Below the pieces are notes generated by a model, which was given only the letters and a program-made list of their open reading frames with translations, had not been told where the DNA came from and did no database searches. Below, piece after piece: positions 43,096 to 51,364 of a stretch of DNA of 64,000 nucleotides (its first letter is position 1; each line of letters starts with the position of its first letter). This stretch comes from Microbispora sp. H13382 (GTDB lineage Bacteria; Actinomycetota; Actinomycetes; Streptosporangiales; Streptosporangiaceae): assembly GCF_014161445.1 (NCBI RefSeq), contig NZ_JABBXA010000004.1, forward strand, positions 124,001 to 188,000, read 5' to 3'. Position numbers and translations under genes: made by a program.

Positions 43096-44097
43096 ATGGC
43101 ATCGGGGGAGAGGCTCGACCGGGTGCGGGGGGCCTTCGCCGGCCTCGCCGCCGGGGACGCGGCCGGGTGGCCGGCCGCCCGGCACCGGTCGGCGCTGCTG
43201 GCCGGCTGGAGCAGGCGGCTGCGCCGGGAGCTCGACGCGTTCGCCGAGGAGCACCAGGTCACCACGCTGCCCGTGCCGTTCGCGCTGAACCAGCCGGTGG
43301 CGCCGCTGGCGCTCGGCCCGTCCGACGACGCCGAGTGGCTGGCCTGGACGGCGCTGACCATCCGGGAGGACAGGGCGGAGGCGTTCGGCCGCCTCGCGGG
43401 CCGCGGCGACGTCCGGGCGCGCGTCTCGGTGTGGGCGGCGCTCGACAACCTGGCGGCCGGCAAGCGCCCGCCCGCCAGCGGGCACGACAACCCCCACCAC
43501 TTCGACGACGCGGCGGCCGTGCGGGCCGTCGCCTTCGGCGCGGCGGGCCTGGACCCGGGGGAGGACGCGCGCGTCACCAACGCGGAGGACGGCGTGCTCG
43601 GGGCGGTGGCGACGGCCAGGGCCGTCGCCGCGCTGACGGAGGGCGCCGCGATGGCCGAGGCGGTGGAGGAGGCGCTCGGCGCGCTGCCGGCCGGCACGGC
43701 CATCGGGCACGCGGCGCGCGAGGCGCTCGCGGCGGCGCGGGCGGCGGGCCCGCCCTTCGCCGCCGTCCCGGCCCTGGACGCCGCCGTGCTCGACCACGTC
43801 TACAGCTACGGCGTCGCCGCCGCGCAGACGGTGCCGATCGCGCTGGCACTCGCGGACGCCGCCGTCTCCGCCACCGGAGGGACGCCGGAGGCGTTCGGCG
43901 CGGGCGTCTCGGCGGCGGCCTGCCTCGCGCCGGTCGCCGACTCCGCGCCCGCGCTCACGGGCGCGCTGCTCGGCTGCGCCGTGGGGTACGACGCGCTGCC
44001 CGCCGCCTGGCGCGAGCGGGTACGCACGTTGGCCGGGTGCTGCCTGCCGGAGCTCGCCGGAGCCGACCTGCTGGACATCGCCGGGCGGCTCGCATGA
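43096..44097 (+). CDS. ADP-ribosylglycohydrolase-like protein 2, degenerate metal site
   Basis: 333 residues of the same fold (VRGAFAGLAAGDAAGWPAAR; GPSDDAEWLAWTAL). The C-terminal GRDADT metal motif of its neighbours is replaced by APVADS (SAAACLAPVADSAPALTGALLG): the first Asp has become Val, and Thr is Ser. One metal may be lost, so it may be a binding or regulatory paralogue or have altered chemistry. Starts six bases after paralogue 1. Confidence 0.82.
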   Translation: MASGERLDRVRGAFAGLAAGDAAGWPAARHRSALLAGWSRRLRRELDAFAEEHQVTTLPVPFALNQPVAPLALGPSDDAEWLAWTALTIREDRAEAFGRLAGRGDVRARVSVWAALDNLAAGKRPPASGHDNPHHFDDAAAVRAVAFGAAGLDPGEDARVTNAEDGVLGAVATARAVAALTEGAAMAEAVEEALGALPAGTAIGHAAREALAAARAAGPPFAAVPALDAAVLDHVYSYGVAAAQTVPIALALADAAVSATGGTPEAFGAGVSAAACLAPVADSAPALTGALLGCAVGYDALPAAWRERVRTLAGCCLPELAGADLLDIAGRLA

Positions 44098-44137
44098 GGT
44101 CCGCCCCGTCACGCGTACGGACAAGGGGGAGGACTGA

Positions 44138-45310
44138 ATGACGCCGCAGGAGGACCTGCTGGCCGATCGCGCCGTGGGGTGCGTGGCGGGCGCCGCGGTG
44201 GCCGACGCGCTCGGCGGGGCCACCGAGGGATGGACGCCCGAGCAGATCCAGGAGCGTTACGGGGGCCGCGTCCGCGGTGTCGTCCCTCCCTTCAACGAGG
44301 ACTGGCGCGACGCCCGCCCGATCGCGCCGTACCACAAGGGGGACGGCCACGTCACCGACGACACGTTGATGACGCACGCCCTCATCCGCGTGTACGAGCG
44401 GGTCGGCGGCCACCTCGACGCCTACGCCGCGGCCGAGCACCTGGTGCCCGAAATGATCGGCGAGAGGCGGTGGATCCCCGAGCTGGAGGCCGAGGCGCTG
44501 CCGCTCCAGCGGGTGTTCCTCGCCGAGAAGTGGCTCGTGTTGCGGCTGCACTACGGCCACGCCGACCCCCGCGAGGCCGGCGTCGGCAACATCGTCAACT
44601 GCGGCGCCGCGATGTACATGGCCCCGGTCGGCGTCGTCAACGCCGGCGACCCCGACGGCGCGTACGCCGAGGCGGTCGACCTGGCCGGAGCGCACCAGTC
44701 GAGCTACGGCCGGGAGGCGGCGGGGGTGCTGGCGGCGGCCGTCGCCGAGGCGATGCGGCCCGGCGCGACCCCCGACTCGGTCGTGGCCGCCTGTCTGCGG
44801 CTGGCCCACGACGGCACCCGGGCTGCCATCGACGCGGTCTGCTCGGTCGCCCGGGGGCTCGGGCACTGGGAAGGCTCGTTCGAGGCGTTGCGGGCGGCGG
44901 TCCGGCCCTACGACACGGTGGCCGACACCTACCGCGACCAGGGACTGGGGGCGCGCCGGCCGAGCCGGCTGCACAGCATCGAGGAACTGCCGCTCGCGCT
45001 CGCCTTCCTGGTCATCGCCGGGGGCGACTACCGCGAGACCGTGCTCGGCGGCGTCAACTACGGCCGCGACGCCGACTCGATCGCCTCGATGGGCGGGGCC
45101 CTCGCCGGGGCGCTCGGCGGACGGGCCGCCGTCCCGGCCGACTGGCTGGAGCGGGTGGCCGCGGCCAGCCGTACGGACCTGGTCGGGCCGGGGCTGGCGC
45201 TGGCGGCCGTGGCGCGGCGGGTACACGCGGCCGACCGGGAGCGCCGCCGCGCGCACGAGGCCGCCTTCGACGCCCTGCTCGCGCCGCGCCGGGACGAGGA
45301 CTCCCGGTGA
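44138..45310 (+). CDS. ADP-ribosylglycohydrolase family protein 3
   Basis: 390-residue member with intact motifs: VGCVAGAAVADALGGATEG at the start, GDGHVTDDTLMTHALIRVY and VNYGRDADSIASMGGALAGAL. A 60-residue insertion after VTDDT (HLVPEMIGERRWIPELEAEALPLQRVFLAEKW) distinguishes it from paralogue 1, suggesting a different substrate. Separated from paralogue 2 by 40 bases, and its stop overlaps the GTG of paralogue 4. Confidence 0.9.
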   Translation: MTPQEDLLADRAVGCVAGAAVADALGGATEGWTPEQIQERYGGRVRGVVPPFNEDWRDARPIAPYHKGDGHVTDDTLMTHALIRVYERVGGHLDAYAAAEHLVPEMIGERRWIPELEAEALPLQRVFLAEKWLVLRLHYGHADPREAGVGNIVNCGAAMYMAPVGVVNAGDPDGAYAEAVDLAGAHQSSYGREAAGVLAAAVAEAMRPGATPDSVVAACLRLAHDGTRAAIDAVCSVARGLGHWEGSFEALRAAVRPYDTVADTYRDQGLGARRPSRLHSIEELPLALAFLVIAGGDYRETVLGGVNYGRDADSIASMGGALAGALGGRAAVPADWLERVAAASRTDLVGPGLALAAVARRVHAADRERRRAHEAAFDALLAPRRDEDSR

Positions 45311-46659
45311 TCCGGCTGACCTGGGTGCAGCCGGAGGACCTGGTCGGCCACGAGCTGCGGCAGGCCGCCGAGGACGGGCGGGGGGCGATCCCCGAGGTGG
45401 CGGCCGCCGGTGATCGCTGGCGCGCCGCCGGGGGACACGACGCGCCGCCCCGGGCGGGCGCCTCGGCCGGGCCCGCCCCCGAAGGGCTGCGCGTGCTCGC
45501 CGGGGAGCTGCTCGACGAGCTGGCCACGATCGGTTCGCCGCTGCCCGAGCCCTCCTCTCTGGAGGAGATCGTCGCGTCCTGCCCGGACTGGCCCGGCGGG
45601 CGCGCCGCCGTCCGGCCCGAGCCCGGGCGGGTCCTGGGCGCCTGGTGGGGGAGGGCCGCCGGATGCCTGCTGGGCAAGCCGGTGGAGAAGATCCCCCGGG
45701 AGGGGATCAGGGCTGTCGCCGAGGCGACCGGCAACTGGCCGATCCGCGGCTGGTTCACGGCGAAGGGGCTGCCGCCGGAGATCGCCGAGCGCTGGCCGTG
45801 GAACCGCCGCAGCGCGGCCACCAGCCTCGCCGAGAACATCGACGGCGTGCCCGAGGACGACGACCTCAACTACGCGCTGCTCGCGCTCACCGTGCTCGAA
45901 CGGCACGGGCCGGGCTTCACGACCGAGGACGTGGCGCGGACCTGGCTCGACGCGCTGCCCGCAGGGCGGGTCTTCACCGCCGAGCGGGCGGCCTACCGCA
46001 ACCTGCTCCTGGGGCTGGAACCACCCGCGACCGCCACGCATCGAAACCCGTTCCGCGAGTGGATCGGCGCGCTGATCAGGGCCGACGTGTACGGCTGGGC
46101 CAGTCCGGGCGACCCGGCGACGGCCGCGTCCCGGGCGTGGCGGGACGCCCGGCTCAGCCACACGGCCAACGGAATCTACGGCGCGATGTTCGCCGCCGCC
46201 ATGTGCGCGCAGGCGCTCGTGGCCGGGAGCGTGGACGAGGTGATCGAGGCCGGGCTGTCGGTGGTGCCGCCCGGCTCGCGCCTGGCCGTCGCCGTACGGC
46301 AGGCCGTGGCCGACGCCGCCGCGGAGCCGGACTTCGAGCGGGTCGCGGACCGGCTGTACGCGCGGCACGGACAACTCCACTGGGTGCACACGGTCAACAA
46401 CGCGGCTCTGCTGGCGGCGGCCCTCGTGCACGGCGCCGGGGACTTCGCCGCGACCGTCGGCTCGGCCGTGGCCGGAGGCTGGGACACCGACTCGGCCGCC
46501 GCCACGGCCGGATCGATCGCCGGGGCGCTCGCGGGCGGCGTCCCCGCACAGTGGACGACCCGGGACCGGCTGGCCAGCAGCCTGCCCGGCTTCGACGGCG
46601 TGTCCATCGAGTCGCTCGCCGCCCGCACGCTCGCGCTCAACGAAGGGGGCCGGCAGTGA
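45307..46659 (+). CDS. ADP-ribosylglycohydrolase family protein 4, N-terminally extended
   Basis: 450 residues, the largest of the four. The first 100 residues (MIRLTWVQPEDLVGHELRQA..., Ala/Pro-rich middle) are an extension before the ARH domain (GAWWGRAAGCLLGKPVEKIPREG). Metal motifs are of the subtype EDDDLNYALLAL and GGWDTDSAAATAGSIAGALAG. The YRNLLLGLEPPATATHRNPF region is also characteristic of this subgroup. The GTG at 45307 is chosen for its overlap with the previous stop; the frame is open farther upstream only as a shadow. Confidence 0.9.
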   Translation: MIRLTWVQPEDLVGHELRQAAEDGRGAIPEVAAAGDRWRAAGGHDAPPRAGASAGPAPEGLRVLAGELLDELATIGSPLPEPSSLEEIVASCPDWPGGRAAVRPEPGRVLGAWWGRAAGCLLGKPVEKIPREGIRAVAEATGNWPIRGWFTAKGLPPEIAERWPWNRRSAATSLAENIDGVPEDDDLNYALLALTVLERHGPGFTTEDVARTWLDALPAGRVFTAERAAYRNLLLGLEPPATATHRNPFREWIGALIRADVYGWASPGDPATAASRAWRDARLSHTANGIYGAMFAAAMCAQALVAGSVDEVIEAGLSVVPPGSRLAVAVRQAVADAAAEPDFERVADRLYARHGQLHWVHTVNNAALLAAALVHGAGDFAATVGSAVAGGWDTDSAAATAGSIAGALAGGVPAQWTTRDRLASSLPGFDGVSIESLAARTLALNEGGRQ

Positions 46660-47537
46660 TCTCGGTGTTCGGCAGCGCCAACATGGACCTGGTGGCGTAC
46701 GTCGCCCAGGCCCCCAAACCGGGGGAGACCATCACGGGCCGGGCGTTCCGCACGATTCCGGGTGGCAAGGGGGCCAACCAGGCGATCGCCGCGGCTCGCG
46801 CGGGGGCCGAGGTGGCCTTCCTCGGGGCGGTGGGGGACGACGCGTTCGGGCCGGGTTTGCGCGGCGCGCTCACCGAGGCGGGCGTCGACACGAGCGGGCT
46901 GCGCATCGTGCCCGGCCCCTCGGGCGTCGCCCACATCGTCGTGCAGGACGGCGGCGACAACTCGATCATCGTCGTGCCCGGGGCCAACGGCACCGTCACC
47001 GGCCCCTCGCCGCGGGACGCGGAGACGATCGGCCGGTCCGGCGCCCTGCTGCTGCAACTGGAACTGCCGATGGACGCCGTGGTCGCCGCGGCCCGGGTTC
47101 CCGGCACGCGGGTGATCCTGACCCCGGCCCCCGCCGTGCCGCTGCCGGCCGAACTGCTGGAGGCCGTCGGCCTCATCGTGCCCAACGAGCACGAGGCTGC
47201 CGCCATCACCGGGCGCGACGATCCCCGGGACGCGCTGGAGGCGCTGCTCGACCTCGTCCCCGAGGCCGTCGTCACCCTCGGCGCCCGGGGCGCCCTGTAC
47301 GGCTCGCGCGACGGCACCCGGCTGCGCGAGCCCGCCGTACCGGTGCGGGCGGTGGACACCACGGCGGCGGGGGACACCTTCGCGGGAGCGCTGGCCGTGG
47401 CCAGGAGCGAGGGGGCCGACCCGGCGCGGGCACTGCGCTTCGCCTCGGCCGCGGCGGCGCTGTCGGTGCGGCGGGAGGGCGCCAGCACCTCGATGCCGCA
47501 CCGTCACGAGATCGACCGTCTCCTGGAGGGCATGTGA
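46656..47537 (+). CDS. rbsK: Ribokinase-like PfkB sugar kinase
   Basis: 293 residues; phosphorylates ribose or a related pentose at O5. PfkB signatures are intact: GGKGANQAIAAARAG near residue 38 and DTTAAGDTFAGALAVA with the catalytic Asp. IVPNEHEAAAITGRDD and the N-terminal FGSANMDLVAYVAQAPKPGETI are ribokinase-like. Coupled by GTGA to ARH 4, so it probably uses the ribose released by these enzymes. Sugar specificity is inferred from family and context. Confidence 0.9.
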   Translation: MISVFGSANMDLVAYVAQAPKPGETITGRAFRTIPGGKGANQAIAAARAGAEVAFLGAVGDDAFGPGLRGALTEAGVDTSGLRIVPGPSGVAHIVVQDGGDNSIIVVPGANGTVTGPSPRDAETIGRSGALLLQLELPMDAVVAAARVPGTRVILTPAPAVPLPAELLEAVGLIVPNEHEAAAITGRDDPRDALEALLDLVPEAVVTLGARGALYGSRDGTRLREPAVPVRAVDTTAAGDTFAGALAVARSEGADPARALRFASAAAALSVRREGASTSMPHRHEIDRLLEGM

Positions 47538-48697
47538 ACGGGCCACTCGACGGCGTACGGGTGATCGACGCCGCGACGCTGTTCGCCGGGCCGACCGCGG
47601 CCATGCTGCTCGGCGACTACGGCGCGGACGTCATCAAGATCGAGCATCCCCGCAGGCCGGACCCGTCGCGGGGGCACGGGCCCGAGGGGCTGTGGTGGAA
47701 GATGCTCGGCCGCAACAAGCGCACGATGACGCTGGACCTGTCCGCCGCGGCGGGCCAGGACCTGATGGTCCGGCTGATCGAGGACGCGGACGTGCTCATC
47801 GAGAACTTCCGCCCCGGCACGCTGGAGCGCTGGAACCTGTCCTGGGACCGGCTCAGCGAGGTCAATCCCGGCCTGGTGCTCGCCCGGGTCACCGGGTTCG
47901 GCCAGTCCGGCCCGTACGCCAGGCGGCCCGGCTTCGGCACCCTCGCCGAGGCGATGAGCGGGTTCGCCGCGATGACGGGGGAGCCCGGCGGGCCGCCCAC
48001 GCTGCCGCCGTTCGGGCTCGCGGACGGCATCTGCGCGCTGGCCACCGCGTTCGCCGTGATGACGGCCCTGCGGTCGGGCCGCGGCCAGGTCGTCGACCTG
48101 TCCATCGTCGAGCCGATCCTGACGGTGCTCGGCGCCCAGCCGACGGTCTACGACCGGCTCGGCGTCGTGCCCCCGCGCACGGGCAACCGCTCGGTCAACA
48201 ACGCGCCGCGCAACACCTACCGGTGCCGCGACGGCTCCTGGGTCGCGGTCTCCACCTCCGCCCAGAGCATCGCCGAACGGGTGATGCGCCTGGTCGGGCG
48301 GCCCGAGCTGGCCGAGGAGCCGTGGTTCACCACGGGCGCGGGCAGGGTGGCGCACGCGGACGAGCTCGACGCGGCCGTGGCGGCGTGGGTCGGCGAGCGG
48401 ACTCGGGAGGAGGTGCTCCGGGCGTTCGAGGAGGCGGAGGCCGCCGTGGCGCCGATCTACGACGTGCGCGACGTGCTGGCCGACCCGCAACTGCGGGCGC
48501 TCGACGCCGTGACCACGGTGGAGGACCCCGAGCTGGGCCCGCTGCGGATGCAGAACGTGATGTTCCGGCTGTCGGACACCCCCGGACGCATCCGGTGGAC
48601 CGGCCGTCCGCACGGCGCCGACACCGACGCGATCCTGCACGGCCTCGGCCTGACCGCCGCGGACGTCGAGGCCCTGCGCGCCAAGGGTGTGGTGTGA
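47534..48697 (+). CDS. CaiB/BaiF CoA-transferase family III
   Basis: 387 residues; transfers CoA between carboxylic acids without free intermediates. Typical starts: LDGVRVIDAATLFAGPTAAMLLGDYGADVIKIEHP, with the acyl-accepting Asp region around LADGICALATAFAVMTALR and NNAPRNTYRCRDGSWVAVS. Coupled by GTGA overlap to the ribokinase, which is unusual for this family and suggests a carboxylated aglycone is processed. The stop lies inside a perfect 22-base palindrome. Confidence 0.92.
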   Translation: MNGPLDGVRVIDAATLFAGPTAAMLLGDYGADVIKIEHPRRPDPSRGHGPEGLWWKMLGRNKRTMTLDLSAAAGQDLMVRLIEDADVLIENFRPGTLERWNLSWDRLSEVNPGLVLARVTGFGQSGPYARRPGFGTLAEAMSGFAAMTGEPGGPPTLPPFGLADGICALATAFAVMTALRSGRGQVVDLSIVEPILTVLGAQPTVYDRLGVVPPRTGNRSVNNAPRNTYRCRDGSWVAVSTSAQSIAERVMRLVGRPELAEEPWFTTGAGRVAHADELDAAVAAWVGERTREEVLRAFEEAEAAVAPIYDVRDVLADPQLRALDAVTTVEDPELGPLRMQNVMFRLSDTPGRIRWTGRPHGADTDAILHGLGLTAADVEALRAKGVV

Positions 48698-48710
48698 CAT
48701 GTCACACCAC
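48689..48710. promoter_or_regulatory. Perfect 22-bp palindrome over the CoA-transferase stop codon
   Basis: Two 11-base half-sites, GTGGTGTGACA and its exact complement, abut without a spacer. Eight bases before the next start codon. The lack of a loop favours a protein-binding operator over a terminator. Confidence 0.6.
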
Positions 48711-48718
48711 GGTGCGGC

Positions 48719-49612
48719 ATGAGCGCCGATCATGCGGAAAGGGGCACGGAGGATTCGCGAGGAGTTGACGCCGTGCCTTCCACTGGGTTTTCTTCCAGGC
48801 CTTCAGCCGGCAGCCCCCTGACGTGGTTGTACGTGCCCGCCGACCGTCCGGACCGGGTCGCCAAGGCGCTCGGCGGCGAGGCCGACATGGTGGTCGTGGA
48901 CCTGGAGGACGCGGTCGCCCCGGAGAACAAGGGCACCGCCCGGGCCGCGACCGTCGCCCTCCTGTCCACGCCGCAGCCGCGCGTGGAGATCCGCGTCAAC
49001 GACGTCCGCACGCCGTACGGCCAGGCCGACCTGCACGCGCTCGGCACGCTGCTGCACGGCAGCGGCGGCCTGCGCGTCCCCAAGGTGGAGTCGGCCGACG
49101 AGGTCCGCTGGATCGCCGACGCGGTGCCGGGCGTGCCGCTGCGCCCCATCGTCGAGTCGGCCCTCGGGCTGGAGCGGGCGTTCGAGATCGCCACGGCCTC
49201 CCCGGCGGTGGCCGGGATCGGCCTGGGCGAGGCCGACCTGCGCGCCGACCTCGGCGTGACCGGCGAGGCGGGCCTGGCCTGGGCGCGGTCCCGCATCGTG
49301 GTCGCGGCCCGGGCCGCGGGGCTGCCGGCCCCGGCGCAGTCGGTGTATCCGAACGTCCGCGACCTCGACGGCCTGGCCGCGTCCTGTGCCGAGGGCCGGG
49401 TCATGGGATTTCGCGGCCGGGCGGCCATCCACCCCATCCAGTTGCCGGTGATCGCGGCGGCCTACCGCCCGACCCGGGAGGAGATCGTCGCCGCCCTGGA
49501 GGTCGTCTCCGCCGCCGACCAGGGCGCGGTCGCCCTCGCCGACGGCCGCTTCGTCGACGAGGCCGTCGTCCGCCAGGCCCGCAGCATCCTCACCGACGCG
49601 GGCGACCACTGA
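48719..49612 (+). CDS. HpcH/HpaI aldolase / citrate lyase beta family (CitE-like)
   Basis: 297 residues; cleaves C-C bonds in hydroxyacyl-CoA or hydroxy acids (malyl-CoA, citramalyl-CoA or similar). Markers: TWLYVPADRPDRVAKALGGEADMVVVDLEDAVAPENK, LRVPKVESADEV, GIGLGEADLRADLGVTG, and MGFRGRAAIHPIQLPVI (metal and substrate site). The first 30 residues (SADHAERGTEDSRG...) are not conserved; a GTG at 48773 could be a later start. Follows the CoA-transferase by 21 bases, so the pair may activate and cleave a hydroxy acid. Confidence 0.9.
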   Translation: MSADHAERGTEDSRGVDAVPSTGFSSRPSAGSPLTWLYVPADRPDRVAKALGGEADMVVVDLEDAVAPENKGTARAATVALLSTPQPRVEIRVNDVRTPYGQADLHALGTLLHGSGGLRVPKVESADEVRWIADAVPGVPLRPIVESALGLERAFEIATASPAVAGIGLGEADLRADLGVTGEAGLAWARSRIVVAARAAGLPAPAQSVYPNVRDLDGLAASCAEGRVMGFRGRAAIHPIQLPVIAAAYRPTREEIVAALEVVSAADQGAVALADGRFVDEAVVRQARSILTDAGDH

Positions 49613-49618
49613 GGTGCT

Positions 49619-50347
49619 TCACGTCGTTCGCCGCGCGACGAACACGAACTCGCGACCCGGGCGGTCGGGGGCGTCGCGCACGTCCAGCACGCGATAGCCG
49701 TTCGCGGTCAGGCTCTCCTCCACCTCGTCCCGGTCGCGGAACCGGAGAGTCGAGTCCGACGTGACGACCGCGTTGTCCGCCAGGAAGGTGTAGGTGTAGC
49801 GGAAGGACACTAGCGGCGGGCTCACACGGGTGACCTCGCGACGCCGCTCCACGACCCCGGCCTCCGGCAGGTCGAGGACGACCGGACCGGTGTCGGAGGC
49901 CCACTCCTCCCATGCCCGGCGCTCAGGGCGCCTGGTCTCGAACACGAGATGACCCCGCGGGCGGAGCGCGGCGTGGACGCCCCGGAGCGTCCGCGACCAT
50001 TCGTCGTCGGTGAGGAACACCTGCGCGACGTTCCCCGTCATGACGGCGAGGTCGGCGCCGAACGGCGGCAGGCCGGTGGCGTCGCCGTGGACCCAGGTGA
50101 TCCTTCCGGCCGGGTCCTTCGACCTGGCGATCCGCAGCGACGCCTCGGCGGGGTCGACGCCCATGACGGTGCGTCCGCCGCCGGCGAGCAGGACCGCCAG
50201 GCATCCCGTCCCGCAGCCGACGTCGAGCACGCGCTCGGCGCCCAGCTCGTCGGCGAGGCCGAGATATGCGCTCAGGTCGTCACGGTCACCGTCGAAGGCG
50301 TCGTAGACGGCGGCCAGCCGAGGGTGGGCGAAGATCGCGTCAGGCAC
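49619..50347 (-). CDS. Class I SAM-dependent methyltransferase
   Basis: 242-residue Rossmann methyltransferase, substrate unknown. Motif I AERVLDVGCGTGCLAVLLAG, motif II GVDPAEASLRIAR, later LAVMTGNVAQVFLTDDEW and LRPRGHLVFETRRPE. The GTG start is preceded by TATGGT (50354-50359, minus strand) six bases away and no ribosome site, so it is probably leaderless. Convergent with the CitE-like gene, six bases apart. Confidence 0.9.
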   Translation of the reverse strand: MPDAIFAHPRLAAVYDAFDGDRDDLSAYLGLADELGAERVLDVGCGTGCLAVLLAGGGRTVMGVDPAEASLRIARSKDPAGRITWVHGDATGLPPFGADLAVMTGNVAQVFLTDDEWSRTLRGVHAALRPRGHLVFETRRPERRAWEEWASDTGPVVLDLPEAGVVERRREVTRVSPPLVSFRYTYTFLADNAVVTSDSTLRFRDRDEVEESLTANGYRVLDVRDAPDRPGREFVFVARRTT

Positions 50348-50374
50348 TCGGCGACCATACCTCGCACGTCGCCC

Positions 50375-51097
50375 CTACGCTCCCGGGTGCTGGGCGGCCC
50401 GGGTCTGCCGCCACTGCTCCATGACCTGCCGGAAGGCCTCGCTCACGAGGAGCAGGAGCTCGGCGGAGGCCTCGAAGCGGGCGCCCGCGGGGGTCGCGGC
50501 CCCGAGGATCTCGGCTCCGCGCCGCGACGCGGCCACGAGGGCGTCGTTCATCCGCAGGGATGCGTGCATGGACCGGAGCCAGATCTCATCGTCGATGACG
50601 TAACGTTCGCGCCGCGCGCCGGGGACCCGTTCCCGCCTGAGCATTCCCTGCTGTTCGAGGAAGGCGACGGCGTGCGAGATCGACGCGGGGCTGACGCGGA
50701 GCCGCTGCACCAGGTCGGCCGCGGTGAGAGCGCCGGCGTCGCTGACGTACAGGCAGGCCAGCACCCTGGCCTCCATCCGGGGCAGCCCCTGCTCGACGAG
50801 GAGAGCGATGAAGGACTCCGTGAAGTCCCGCACGGACTGGGGGTCACGTCCATGGCCGCTGTCGGGGACCGGCGGCGCCGGCGGCTGAGCCTGTCTGCGC
50901 CGGCGCGCGCGATGCCGGGTGGCCTCGTGCGCGCGGTCCGCCCCGTAGTCGCCGGGTCCGCCGTTGCGGGTGACCTCCCGCATGATGGTCGACGCGGGCC
51001 GCCCCAGACGCCGGCCGATCTCCGCGTATCCGAGTCCCTCGGCCAGCCCCGCGGCGATGTGCCGGCGGTCCTCGTCGGTGAGTCTGCCTCCGGGCAT
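50375..51097 (-). CDS. Regulator fusing an IS30-type HTH to a MarR-type winged helix
   Basis: 240 residues. The N-terminal 60 (GRLTDEDRRHIAAGLAEGLG, then YAEIGRRLGRPASTIMREVTRNGG) match the HTH_38 domain of IS30 transposases. Residues about 95-180 form a MarR-like winged helix (MEARVLACLYVSDAGALTAADLVQRLRVSPASISHAVAFLEQQGML) with a helical tail. No DDE transposase is present, so it is a transcription factor. AGGAG lies ten bases before the chosen ATG (MPGGRLTDED). Divergent from the serine hydrolase, with CATTGC repeats between, which it probably binds. Confidence 0.85.
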   Translation of the reverse strand: MPGGRLTDEDRRHIAAGLAEGLGYAEIGRRLGRPASTIMREVTRNGGPGDYGADRAHEATRHRARRRRQAQPPAPPVPDSGHGRDPQSVRDFTESFIALLVEQGLPRMEARVLACLYVSDAGALTAADLVQRLRVSPASISHAVAFLEQQGMLRRERVPGARRERYVIDDEIWLRSMHASLRMNDALVAASRRGAEILGAATPAGARFEASAELLLLVSEAFRQVMEQWRQTRAAQHPGA

Positions 51098-51176
51098 CGG
51101 CGGTGATCTCCTGTCTGTCGCATGTGCGGAGCCGTGCGCCCCACGCCCGCTGCACAGTATGCATTCACGCGGATCC

Positions 51177-51304
51177 CATTGCAAAGGAGCGCCTGGTCGT
51201 CCATTGCGTTTGCTCGCATCTTCATTGCAATGCACGTCACTAAAACACGTGTGTACAGGAGAGACTGACCTCCCATTAATGTTGACCATTTTATGAACGC
51301 AATG
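51177..51304. promoter_or_regulatory. CATTGC repeat cluster (candidate operators)
   Basis: CATTGC at 51177, 51202 and 51223, GCAATG at 51227 (forming CATTGCAATG, 51223-51232) and GCAATG again at 51299. The last lies inside the spacer of the hydrolase promoter. The region is strikingly AT-rich. Confidence 0.6.
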
Positions 51305-51310
51305 TAGTGT
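51282..51310 (+). promoter_or_regulatory. Promoter of the serine hydrolase gene
   Basis: TTGACC (51282-51287), 17 bases, TAGTGT (51305-51310). The GCAATG repeat overlaps the spacer, so a bound regulator would block polymerase. Confidence 0.65.
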
Positions 51311-51364
51311 CACGGACGTTCAGAGATTCCCGAACGCGTGGCAGTGTGGGCAAGGAGATTGATG

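Noticed and set aside
50375..51097. IS30 insertion sequence
   Set aside because: Only the HTH resembles the transposase; the DDE domain, terminal inverted repeats and target duplications are absent.
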